A program made the position numbers and the translations under genes. 18,681 nt of DNA from Anaerolineae bacterium. GTDB taxonomy: Bacteria > Chloroflexota > Anaerolineae > 4572-78 > J111. The notes under the pieces were generated by a model. That model ran no database searches. It was not told the origin of the DNA and was given only the letters and a program-made list of their open reading frames with translations. Each line of letters begins with the position of its first letter. The stretch's first letter is position 1. Positions 7,003 through 14,220 of the stretch are shown here, in pieces. The stretch covers positions 1 to 18,681 of the forward strand of contig JAGRBY010000074.1 in assembly GCA_020433835.1 (NCBI GenBank), read 5' to 3'.

Positions 7003-7806
7003 TTAGGCTGCAATCTCGGCTGCTTTGGGCGCAGAACCATTACCGTTATCTAGCGGTGGGTCAATTTCCGGTGCTTTCCCCATTTTCTTTTCGGCTTCCA
7101 GTTCGTTGACCGTTTCCTGAACCAGCGCCATAAAGGTCGCCTCTTTTTCGGCAGCCGCTTTTTCGATGGTGGCGGCCACATGCTCTTGGCGCTCTTTATC
7201 GGTGGCCAGTATCAACGTGGAAGGGGGAGTAACCAGGCCTGCTTCGGCCAGTTTGCCGTATAGCTTTTGGGCAAAGGCCCGATTTTCGGCCTTGTTGGGG
7301 GCTGCTTGCCAGGCCTTGTAGGCCAAGAGGGGCTGAATGTCACGCGCTTTCCAGGCGGCCAGGCCGTGCAGAATAACCGCGTCTTCAATGGCCCGCTTGA
7401 GATTATCGGGCGTTTGCGGGTCGACCAGCCAGCCCAACTCAAAGCTGTGGGTGCGGCAAACCGAGGCTAAATCACTAACGAAGGCGTTCAGTTCGTCGTC
7501 AGCCAGGCTATCAATCCAGGCCGCAAATTCGGCGGCGTCTTCCGGCAGCCGCTTGTAGAGGGCTGACCGTTTGGCCACATCTGACTGGTGCAGCCATTGC
7601 ACAAACTGCTCGGTAGCGGTATTTTTGTCCTTCTGGAAAGGCAGCTTAAATTGGCCAAACCACCCTTTCGATTTGGTGTAGGCCTCTTTGGTGTTGGTTG
7701 TAATCGCCGTTGTTGTTTTGTCGAGCGACTCTTCAGACGCCCACTTTGGCTCAAAGTACCATATCGCCACGAGCGTAACCAATAAAACAGCAAGTATGAG
7801 CATCAT
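7003..7806 (-). CDS. Single-pass membrane protein, first gene of the peptide operon
   Basis: 267 residues from ATG at 7806, chosen because CAGGAG lies ten bases upstream; the frame stays open to 8157 but that extension crosses promoter 2 and is not translated. Residues 2-18 are a membrane segment (LILAVLLVTLVAIWYF), with no lipobox or clear cleavage site. A soluble, mainly helical domain follows: a basic, Thr-rich stretch (about 28-58), then a folded Trp/Ala-rich region (VQWLHQSD, AWKARDIQPLLAYKAWQ). Near 215-250 lies a charged coiled-coil stretch with a Pro/Asn/Gly tail. I recognise no family. As first gene under the same operator as the precursors it is a candidate immunity protein, accessory export factor or chaperone (inference only). 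Confidence 0.7.
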   Translation of the reverse strand: MMLILAVLLVTLVAIWYFEPKWASEESLDKTTTAITTNTKEAYTKSKGWFGQFKLPFQKDKNTATEQFVQWLHQSDVAKRSALYKRLPEDAAEFAAWIDSLADDELNAFVSDLASVCRTHSFELGWLVDPQTPDNLKRAIEDAVILHGLAAWKARDIQPLLAYKAWQAAPNKAENRAFAQKLYGKLAEAGLVTPPSTLILATDKERQEHVAATIEKAAAEKEATFMALVQETVNELEAEKKMGKAPEIDPPLDNGNGSAPKAAEIAA

Positions 7807-8007
7807 CCGGTTTTTTCTCCTGTGAAAATAACGGTCTGGAGCATCAAAGTTTACTTTGATCCCAGCGTGGATGACAAAGCAAGCTTTGTCGCTCCCATAA
7901 ATTTCCATTATAGATGTTGTTGCAAGTGAAACAGTTCGGCTCCTCCGGTCGGGGAAGCGCATGGCGACCCTAAATCCCCATGTTGAATCAGAGACTGACT
8001 GTTGCCC
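7807..8007 (-). promoter_or_regulatory. Long 5' untranslated region of the peptide operon with two perfect hairpins
   Basis: With transcription from about 8001, about 195 bases precede the first start codon. Two perfect 8-bp hairpins lie close together: ATCAAAGT/ACTTTGAT (7843-7860, with outer CTGG/CCAG pairing) and GACAAAGC/GCTTTGTC (7873-7890). They resemble the GACAAAT hairpin at 6237-6257, so they may be members of a repeat family, or act on mRNA stability. No known riboswitch is recognised. Confidence 0.45.
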
Positions 8008-8039
8008 ATTGTAACAAGAGCGTGTGACATTAGCGTGAC
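8008..8039 (-). promoter_or_regulatory. SARP-type operator/promoter 2 (leftward peptide operon)
   Basis: Read on the minus strand: GTCACGC (8039-8033), TAAT, GTCACAC (8028-8022), 8 bp, TACAAT (8013-8008) with TGT just before it (extended -10). Both heptamers match the other two sites exactly, and the 7-4-7-8 spacing is the same. It points at the operon of membrane protein and peptides A-E, with a start near 8001. It is divergent from promoter 3 with about 245 bases between the two operators. Confidence 0.8.
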
Positions 8040-8041
8040 AT

Positions 8042-8284
8042 GGGTGGGGGTGTGCTGATGAAGAGAACAGGGATAACTGCCGCCAGGGGGAAAGTGGAGA
8101 TGGGGAGATGAGGAGATGGGGAGAGGGGGAGATGTTGAGGGGGAATTTCTTTATCAATCCCTATCTGAAGTTGGTGACCGGCGCTAGCCCCCCCGGCCCC
8201 CCCGTGGGGGGAGAAAAAAGCAAATTCCCCCGCTGGGGGGTTAGGGGGGCTTAACCGCGTGGCAGCGAAATCCCATAGCGCCCC
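8042..8284. repeat. Divergent intergenic region: purine-rich tract and C/G-run repeats
   Basis: No gene is supported here. Positions about 8088-8140 are a purine tract built on GGAGATG and GGGGAGA units. Positions 8186-8228 are the reverse complement of the window's first 47 bases, and 8226-8265 holds a further C-run/G-run unit ending GGGGGGCTTAAC. Back-to-back copies form a large inverted structure between the two divergent operators. It may insulate them or simply be dispersed repeat DNA. Confidence 0.6.
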
Positions 8285-8316
8285 GTCACGCAAATGTCAC
8301 ACGGCATTGCTATAGT
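8285..8316 (+). promoter_or_regulatory. SARP-type operator/promoter 3 (second ABC subunit, leaderless)
   Basis: GTCACGC (8285-8291), AAAT, GTCACAC (8296-8302), 8 bp, TATAGT (8311-8316) preceded by TGC. The heptamers, 4-bp spacer and extended -10 are identical to promoter 1. The ATG at 8323 starts seven bases after the -10, exactly where transcription should begin, so the transcript is predicted to be leaderless; no ribosome-binding site can fit. Confidence 0.8.
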
Positions 8317-8322
8317 AGGTCT

Positions 8323-10518
8323 ATGGTACGCAACTCGGTTGAACTTACGGCTTTGGCCTGGCCGGTAACCCGTTTCGATGAAGCTATGACGCTGTTGGCG
8401 CGTCGAACCGGGCTGGGAGCAGCCTTGCAGGAGGCTCAGCCTGTGCCGGTTGAACTGTACCAGGCCGAACCGGCGGCTCTGGGCCGCTGGGTTCAGCACG
8501 CTGCCGACCGCTTAGGGCTGGAAGCTGAACCGGTGACCGCGTCTTTGGCCGAGTTGGATGACCTGGTATTTGAGGCCGCCCCGGCTATCCTTCATCTACC
8601 GGCCGTTTCGAATGACACGGCGGCGACCGCTTCTTTTGTGGTTGTCTTGGCCGGTCGTCAGCCGTGGTTGGGGCCAAAACAGGTAAGGCTGCTGGGGCCG
8701 GATTTAAGGGTACATCGGGTTCCGGCTAAGGCTATTAGCGATGTCTTGAGTGCGCCGCTGGTTGGCCTGCGTTTGGCGGCGGTCGAGCGCCTTTTGGCCG
8801 AAGCCGGGGTCAGCGAAATGCGGCGCGAGCGAGCCAGACAAGCCTTACTGCACGAACAACTGGGCAGCCAATTGCTGGAGGTGGGCTGGCTCATCCGGCC
8901 TGCGCCGGGGGCCGGTTTGGGGCGGCAGGTGCGCCAGGCCCGGTTGTGGCGCTTTCCGCTGATTTTAATTGTGGCGTCGCTGGTGCAGCAAGGGCTAACC
9001 GTAGCAACCTGGTGGATCATTGGCCGCGGATCGCTGACCGGCCAGTTTGAATGGGCCTGGCTGGTGGCCTGGGCGCTGCTGTTGTTTACGGCTATCCCGT
9101 TTCAACTGCTAACGGCCTGGACCCAAAGCCAATTTGCCTACGGTGTAGGGGCCATCTTCAAACAGCAGTTGCTTTATGGGGCGCTTAAGCTGAACCCGGA
9201 TGACATTCGCCACCAGGGGATGGGCCAATTCTTGGGCCGCATTATGGAGTCGGAAGCGGTGGAGCTGTTGGCCCTCAACGGCGGCTTGACAGTGCTGGCG
9301 GCGCTTACGCAGTTGGCCACGGCCAGTTGGGTGCTCATGCAAGGCGGTGGCGGCTGGCCCCTGGTGGGGCTGCTGTGGGCCTGGCTGGTGGTGATTGTGG
9401 GCTACAGCGCCTATTACTACCGCCACAGCCACACCTGGATTACGATTTATCGGCGGATGACCAATGATCTGGTCGAGCGCATGGTGGGGCATCGCACCCG
9501 CCTGGCGCAGGAAACCATGCAAAACTGGCACACGGATGAAGATCGGGAGCTGGCCCGTTACCTGGAACTCTCGACCCGGCGCGACCGCATCGGGCTGGGG
9601 CTGGTCAATTTGTCGGGCTGGTGGTTGGTGGTCGGCTTGGCCTACGCGTTTATCCTGGGGGCGGCTTCGGTTAATCAGTTGGCGATTACGTTTGGGGGCG
9701 TGCTTTTGGCGGCGCAAGCCCTGTCTATCGCCACGCGGGGTGTTGAGCAAGCGGTGCAAATTGGCCTATCCTGGGAACAGGTGCAGCCGCTTTTTCAGGC
9801 CGCAGCCCAACCGGCGGATAGGTCGGGCCAATCGTTTTTTGTGGCCCCCCCAGCCGCCTCGTTGGCTGATGATGAAGCTGCGCCGTCACTTGCCGAAAAC
9901 GGGCCGGTGCCGGTGTTGCTGGCACGAGACGTCAACTTTCGCTACCGACCGCAGGGCCGGTTGGCGGTACACGAGGCCAATTTGGAGATTTTACCCGGCA
10001 GCCGGCTGCTGCTGGAAGGGCCATCGGGCGGGGGGAAGACCACGCTGGCCGCTGTACTGGCCGGTTTGCGCCGGCCTGAGTCGGGTCTGCTGATGTTGTG
10101 GGGGTATGATCAGGCCAGTTTGGGCAGCGCCGAATGGCGGCGGCACGTGGCCGTGGCTCCCCAGTTTCATGAAAACCATATCTTTACTGAAACGTTTGCT
10201 TTTAACCTGCTGATGGGCCGCCGCTGGCCGCCAACGCCCGAAGATATGCAGTTGGCCGAGACACTCTGCTACGAATTGGGGCTGGGTGAGCTGTTGGAGC
10301 GGATGCCTTCCGGCTGGCAGCAGATTGTGGGCGAGGGCGGCTGGCAGTTATCGCACGGCGAGCGCAGCCGGGTTTTTATTGCCCGGGCGCTGCTGCAACA
10401 GGCCGATGTGATGATTTTAGACGAGAGCTTTGGGGCGCTCGACCCGGAAAATTTGGAGCGGGCGCTGCGCTGTACGCTCAAGTGGGCACCGACGCTGTTT
10501 GTGATTGCGCATCCTTAA
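8323..10518 (+). CDS. ABC exporter subunit with degenerate C39-like domain, truncated ATPase
   Basis: 731 residues. The N-terminal 185 residues align with the C39 domain of the first exporter (LGLEAEPV then ASFVVVLAG then VRLLGPDLR). They lack the catalytic Cys segment, and Ser104 replaces the catalytic His, so this is a peptidase-dead C39-like domain of the type that holds substrate. Membrane segments begin near 214 (PLILIVASLVQQGLTVATWW) and continue to about 460. The ATPase has Walker A GPSGGGKTT (566-574), Q-loop APQ, signature LSHGE (about 676), Walker B VMILDES (about 697) and ends at the H-loop VIAHP. It thus lacks the 25-40 residues that usually follow. Its Q-loop is intact where the partner's is not. 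It has its own SARP promoter and probably pairs with the 3013-5805 protein (inference). Confidence 0.88.
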   Translation: MVRNSVELTALAWPVTRFDEAMTLLARRTGLGAALQEAQPVPVELYQAEPAALGRWVQHAADRLGLEAEPVTASLAELDDLVFEAAPAILHLPAVSNDTAATASFVVVLAGRQPWLGPKQVRLLGPDLRVHRVPAKAISDVLSAPLVGLRLAAVERLLAEAGVSEMRRERARQALLHEQLGSQLLEVGWLIRPAPGAGLGRQVRQARLWRFPLILIVASLVQQGLTVATWWIIGRGSLTGQFEWAWLVAWALLLFTAIPFQLLTAWTQSQFAYGVGAIFKQQLLYGALKLNPDDIRHQGMGQFLGRIMESEAVELLALNGGLTVLAALTQLATASWVLMQGGGGWPLVGLLWAWLVVIVGYSAYYYRHSHTWITIYRRMTNDLVERMVGHRTRLAQETMQNWHTDEDRELARYLELSTRRDRIGLGLVNLSGWWLVVGLAYAFILGAASVNQLAITFGGVLLAAQALSIATRGVEQAVQIGLSWEQVQPLFQAAAQPADRSGQSFFVAPPAASLADDEAAPSLAENGPVPVLLARDVNFRYRPQGRLAVHEANLEILPGSRLLLEGPSGGGKTTLAAVLAGLRRPESGLLMLWGYDQASLGSAEWRRHVAVAPQFHENHIFTETFAFNLLMGRRWPPTPEDMQLAETLCYELGLGELLERMPSGWQQIVGEGGWQLSHGERSRVFIARALLQQADVMILDESFGALDPENLERALRCTLKWAPTLFVIAHP

Positions 10519-10548
10519 AACTCGTCCATCAATAACGTTGCGGTATCA

Positions 10549-10593
10549 GGAGATTGGAGATGGGTAACTAGAGATTAACAAGCTCCAATCTCC
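10549..10593 (+). terminator. Hairpin after the second ABC gene
   Basis: GGAGATTGGAG (10549-10559) and CTCCAATCTCC (10583-10593) form a perfect 11-bp stem with a 23-base loop, about 30 bases after the ABC stop codon. The T-run is weak (AGTTTCTC), so it may be a repeat-derived hairpin rather than an efficient terminator. The AATCTCCAG unit recurs at 17811-17850. Confidence 0.4.
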
Positions 10594-10719
10594 AGTTTCT
10601 CATCGCCTCAACTGAAAAGGTGTGCGTGGACAGTTTCTTAGTTTTCATCAAGGAACCAGCGGGTCGGGCCGGTCGGGAGTACAAACCGGCCCCATCGGGT
10701 TGGAGAGGAAAGACGGTCT

Positions 10720-11814
10720 ATGCTGTTAGATCGAACGCTTGAAATAATCGCCCTGGTAACCTGGATCGCTTTGGCGCTGATCGTGGTGCTCCATTTTATC
10801 CGGATTACCCGGCAGGGGGGCATTGTTGCGGCCTTTAACCACCTGGTTACGCGGCGAATAGTGATGCTTTTGGCGGTGGCTATTGCGCTGACTTTGCTCA
10901 GTAACGCCCTGGTTTTTATCGAACCGCAACAGGCGGGGGTGGTGGTGTCGCTAGTGTCGCCGCAGGGTTATCGCGATAGGCCGCTGCGGTCGGGGCTGCG
11001 CTGGGTGGTGCCTTTTCTGGAGCAGGTCTATCTCTACCCCATTTATTACCAAACCTACACTATGGCCGGCAAGTATACCGAGGGCCAAAATCTTGGCCGT
11101 GACGATATTATGGCCCGTACTTCCGACGGCCAGGAAGTGCTGCTCGATACCTCGGTCATCTTTCGGATCGATGCCGAGCAGGTCATACAAATTCATATCG
11201 ATTGGCAAGATCGCTATATCAGCGACTTTATTCGGCCCTTACTGCGCGGGCTTGTGCGTACCAAGGTGTCGCAGTTTACCGTAAACGAAGTCAACAGCTC
11301 TAAGCGGCTCGATTTGGAGCGCGATTTGTCTGAGGAAGTTCAAGACGCATTGGAGGATAAGGGCTTTGTGATGGATCGGTTTTTGCTGCGCAACATCACC
11401 TTTTCGCCCGAATACGCGGCCACCGTCGAGCAGAAACAGGTGGCCGAACAGAAGACCATCCAGAAAGAGTACGAAGCTGAGCAGATTCGCCGACTGGCCG
11501 CCGGTGAGGCCGACCGTATCAAAACCCTGGCCGAAGCCCAAGCGCAGGCGCTGCGAGTTATTGCGGCCGAGTTGGCCGATCGGCCCGACTTGATAACGTA
11601 TCGCTACGTTGAGAAGTTAGGGCCGGGGATCAAGGTGATGTTGGTACCGAATAACGCGCCCTATCTGCTGCCGCTGCCTGCGCTTGACGAGGGCTTGCCC
11701 GGCGGGCCGATTACGCCCACGCTCACGGCTCCGACGCCGCTTTTGCCGCAGCTACCTGAGACCGCGCTGGGCGTAGTGCTAACACCCACGCTATCGCTGA
11801 CGACAACGCCGTAG
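10720..11814 (+). CDS. SPFH/band 7 (prohibitin-like) membrane protein
   Basis: 364 residues, ATG at 10720 behind GGAGAGGAAAG. Two membrane segments lie at about 7-27 and 46-67; these are followed by FIEPQQAGVVVSL, the usual start of an SPFH domain. The core covers about 65-250 (RSGLRWVVPFLEQVYLYP, RTSDGQEVLLDTSVIFRI, LRNITFSPEYAATVEQKQVAEQ). A Lys/Glu/Ala-rich coiled coil (about 238-295) and a Pro/Thr-rich tail complete it. SPFH proteins form ring or cage assemblies that organise membrane microdomains and control proteases. Here it heads a rightward block with pentapeptide-repeat proteins 51 bases later. A scaffold for the exporter or protection of the membrane from the secreted peptides is conceivable, but only position supports it. 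Confidence 0.88.
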   Translation: MLLDRTLEIIALVTWIALALIVVLHFIRITRQGGIVAAFNHLVTRRIVMLLAVAIALTLLSNALVFIEPQQAGVVVSLVSPQGYRDRPLRSGLRWVVPFLEQVYLYPIYYQTYTMAGKYTEGQNLGRDDIMARTSDGQEVLLDTSVIFRIDAEQVIQIHIDWQDRYISDFIRPLLRGLVRTKVSQFTVNEVNSSKRLDLERDLSEEVQDALEDKGFVMDRFLLRNITFSPEYAATVEQKQVAEQKTIQKEYEAEQIRRLAAGEADRIKTLAEAQAQALRVIAAELADRPDLITYRYVEKLGPGIKVMLVPNNAPYLLPLPALDEGLPGGPITPTLTAPTPLLPQLPETALGVVLTPTLSLTTTP

Positions 11815-11865
11815 ACGGTGGGCGATGGCTTCCTGTGGGGTCTTGTGACAGTATGGGAATAAGGA

Positions 11866-12828
11866 TTGATTGAAAAAACGTTCGCCTCAAAATATTGCTC
11901 ATGGCTGGGACTGGTGGCGGCGCTGCTGCTGCTGCCGGGCTGCGGGGGCAGCCTGCCGTCGAACTGCCCGCCCGACTGTATGGGAGCCGATCTGATCGGC
12001 AGGGATATGGCCGGGGCACGGTTGTCTCAAGCCATACTGGTGGAAGCCAATCTGCGGCGAACCTTGTTAGAGCGGGCCGATCTCAGCCAGGCTGATTTAA
12101 GCGGGGCCAGACTGGTGGAAGCCAACTTGGCGAATGCTAATCTCAACCAGGCGCTCTTGCTGGGGGTGGATTTAACCGAAGCCGATTTAGGGGGGGCCAA
12201 CCTGGGCGGGGCCGACCTGACGGGGGCTAATTTAACCGGCACCAATCTGACCGGGGCCGATTTGACCCTGGCGCGGCTGTGGGGCGGCAACTTAACCCAG
12301 GCGACGCTCATCGGCAGCAATTTAACCAGCACCGACGTAACCGGCATCAGCCTGGCCAAAGCCAATGTCAGCGGCAGTAATTTGAGCAGCACCAATTTGA
12401 ACGGGGCCTGGCTGAGTGGCGCGGATATGTCAGGCTCGCTGCTGGTGAGGACCGCGCTGCCGGGAGCCAGGTTAAATATGACCAATTTAACGGGCAGCAA
12501 CTTAAACGGAGCCGATTTATCGGGGGCCAGTCTGTATGCCGCTAACTTGACCGGAGCCGATTTGAACGGAGCCAATTTGGCGGGGGCTAATCTGGTTGGA
12601 GCTAACCTGGGTGGGGCCGATTTGCGGGGAGCCAATCTGCAAGGGACGCTTATTAACGTGGCCGATTTTATTGTCGATTCCATCACCGACCCGGTGATCA
12701 CCGAGCTTAATGAAGCGGACCGGGCTAAGCTGGCTCAGGATGCTGATTTATGCGGCAGCCGCTATGACCAGCAAACTCAATGGCCGGAAACGTTAGAGAT
12801 TCCTGCTTGTGTTATTTTGGTGGAATAA
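11866..12828 (+). CDS. Pentapeptide-repeat lipoprotein
   Basis: 320 residues from a TTG at 11866; the ribosome-binding site is poor (AAGG directly upstream), so the start is uncertain. A signal sequence ends in LLLLPGC, a lipobox, giving a lipoprotein. Next comes NCPPDCMGADLIGRDMAG, a Cys-bearing cap, then about 45 pentapeptides of A(D/N)LxxAN type (LTGANLTGTNLTGADL) from about residue 45 to 270, forming a right-handed quadrilateral beta-helix. A non-repeat C-terminus with two Cys (LCGSRYDQQT, IPACVILVE) closes it. The cap is matched in the second pentapeptide protein at 14221 (ACVPNCNGENLRNRDLRG). It ends one base before the next gene, so the two form an operon. Function is unknown; an extracellular scaffold or self-protection role is possible. 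Confidence 0.85.
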   Translation: MIEKTFASKYCSWLGLVAALLLLPGCGGSLPSNCPPDCMGADLIGRDMAGARLSQAILVEANLRRTLLERADLSQADLSGARLVEANLANANLNQALLLGVDLTEADLGGANLGGADLTGANLTGTNLTGADLTLARLWGGNLTQATLIGSNLTSTDVTGISLAKANVSGSNLSSTNLNGAWLSGADMSGSLLVRTALPGARLNMTNLTGSNLNGADLSGASLYAANLTGADLNGANLAGANLVGANLGGADLRGANLQGTLINVADFIVDSITDPVITELNEADRAKLAQDADLCGSRYDQQTQWPETLEIPACVILVE

Positions 12829-12829
12829 C

Positions 12830-14128
12830 ATGCGGTTATCGCGCTTGCTGCCGGTTATGGCCTGGCTGCGTTGGCTGTTGGTCGGCGTTATTGTTGTGGG
12901 GTTGGGCGCGTGTCAACCGCTAACCCGGCCCGGTTCGGCTACGGCGACCGTGACCGCGTCGGGAGCCGGGTGTGTGGTAAAGTTTGGGGTTATTACCTCA
13001 CTCAGCGGCAGCTTTGCCGAGCGGGCCGTTGAGCTGGTGCGGGGGTATGAGCTGGCCCGCGATGATCTAAACGCGGCCGGGGGCGTTATCGGCTGCGACC
13101 TTGCTCTGGTCACGCGTGACGATGCCTCGAACGCCGCCGCCGGTAGTGCGGCTTTTAGAGATTTGGTTGAGCAGGAGCAGGTGCCGGTGGTTATCGGCTC
13201 TTTTGCCAGCGCGGTTACGCTGCCGCTGGTGCCGTTGGCCGGCCAGTACCAAACACCGCTGCTGGCTCACAACGCCGCCAATGATCTGGTGACCAGTTTG
13301 GGGTCGGAATGGGTGTTTCGCACCACGGGCCGTTTAGACAATTCGGTTAGAGCCTTAATGGATTATACGCTGACCTTGCCGCCTGCGGATAAGGCGTTGT
13401 CGTTGGCGGTGGTCTATGAAAATACCGTGTTTGGTCAGGCCTTTGCTCAGGCGGTTATCGCCTATGCCAAAGAGGAAGGCATCAGCCTGGTGGCGGTTGA
13501 AGCCTTTACGCCCGTGGCGGCTGACCTTAAACCGCTGTTGGAGCGGGTGCAAAATGCCGAACCCGACTTCGTGCTCTTTTCAGCCGACCAACTGCCTGAC
13601 GCCGTACTGCTGATGCGGCAGAGCCGGGAGATCGATTTCAGCCCGCAGCTTTTTCTGGCGAACGCGGGTGCGTTTACATCGGCCCAGTTTCTCAGCAGCC
13701 CGTATGCCGACTATTTTCTGATAACCCTGGATTGGTCGAGCAGCGCAGCCTGGCAAGCCGCCGATGGGACAACCACCCAGGCGTTTGTCGACCGCTTTCA
13801 GAAGCGCTATGGGGCTGCACCGGGCGACCGGAGCGTTAATGCCTATGTAACGGTGATGCTGGTGGCACAGGCTTTAGAGACGGCGGCCCAATCGGAGCCG
13901 CTTGATTGGGATGATATGGTTGGCGTTCGGACCCGGCTGCGCGACGCTCTGCAAGAGATCGATCTGCCTGAGACCTTGTTTGGCCCTATTCAATTTGATA
14001 GCACCGGCCAAAACGATCATCCGCCGCTCATTGCCCAGGTTAAGCAGGGGCGGTTGGTGATAGTGGCCCCGGCGGAACATCAAACCGGCCAAGTGCTGTT
14101 TCCGATGCCGACCTGGGCTGAGCGCTGA
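12830..14128 (+). CDS. Type I substrate-binding lipoprotein (LivJ-like), orphan
   Basis: 432 residues from ATG at 12830, one base after the preceding stop, with GGTGG seven bases upstream; a TTG at 12809 would add seven residues. The signal peptide ends in VGLGAC, a lipobox. The mature protein has the two-lobed fold of branched-chain amino acid binding proteins: KFGVITSLSGSFAERAVE, GYELARDDLNAAGGVIGCDL, the loop VIGSFASAVTLPL, WVFRTTG, and VVYENTVFGQAFA. No permease or ATPase of a Liv-type importer is in the window, so it may serve as a sensor or binding protein rather than an importer part. Being coupled to the pentapeptide lipoprotein gene, the two may act at the same outer surface (inference). 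The ligand cannot be read from the sequence. Confidence 0.85.
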   Translation: MRLSRLLPVMAWLRWLLVGVIVVGLGACQPLTRPGSATATVTASGAGCVVKFGVITSLSGSFAERAVELVRGYELARDDLNAAGGVIGCDLALVTRDDASNAAAGSAAFRDLVEQEQVPVVIGSFASAVTLPLVPLAGQYQTPLLAHNAANDLVTSLGSEWVFRTTGRLDNSVRALMDYTLTLPPADKALSLAVVYENTVFGQAFAQAVIAYAKEEGISLVAVEAFTPVAADLKPLLERVQNAEPDFVLFSADQLPDAVLLMRQSREIDFSPQLFLANAGAFTSAQFLSSPYADYFLITLDWSSSAAWQAADGTTTQAFVDRFQKRYGAAPGDRSVNAYVTVMLVAQALETAAQSEPLDWDDMVGVRTRLRDALQEIDLPETLFGPIQFDSTGQNDHPPLIAQVKQGRLVIVAPAEHQTGQVLFPMPTWAER

Positions 14129-14172
14129 TAGATGCCCGGTCATCTCTCCGGCGTCCGGGCGTTGGTGGGGAG

Positions 14173-14196
14173 CTAAGGCTAAGGCTGAGGCTGAGG
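14173..14196 (+). repeat. Short hexamer tandem repeat upstream of the second pentapeptide gene
   Basis: Four successive hexamers, CTAAGG twice then CTGAGG twice, in the 92-base gap before 14221. It is just upstream of GAGGAAAGG, the ribosome-binding region of the next gene, so slippage here could alter translation. It is short and may be incidental. Confidence 0.5.
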
Positions 14197-14220
14197 CCAA
14201 GAAGAGGAAAGGCGTTTAGC

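Noticed and set aside
7807..8157. N-terminal extension of the membrane protein to an ATG-like start at 8157
   Set aside because: It would cross SARP promoter 2 and its predicted start near 8001, reads low-complexity residues (SPSPHLLISPSP), and a good ribosome-binding site fits 7806.
3013..10518. Classical lantibiotic or microcin biosynthesis locus
   Set aside because: No lanthionine synthetase, radical SAM, YcaO or other modification enzyme is present in the window; only exporter, regulator and leader-bearing proteins are seen, so modification of the cores is not claimed.
12027..12701. Long minus-strand open frame opposite the first pentapeptide gene (likewise 14283-14780)
   Set aside because: Produced by the periodic codons of the pentapeptide repeats; no ribosome-binding site or independent protein features.
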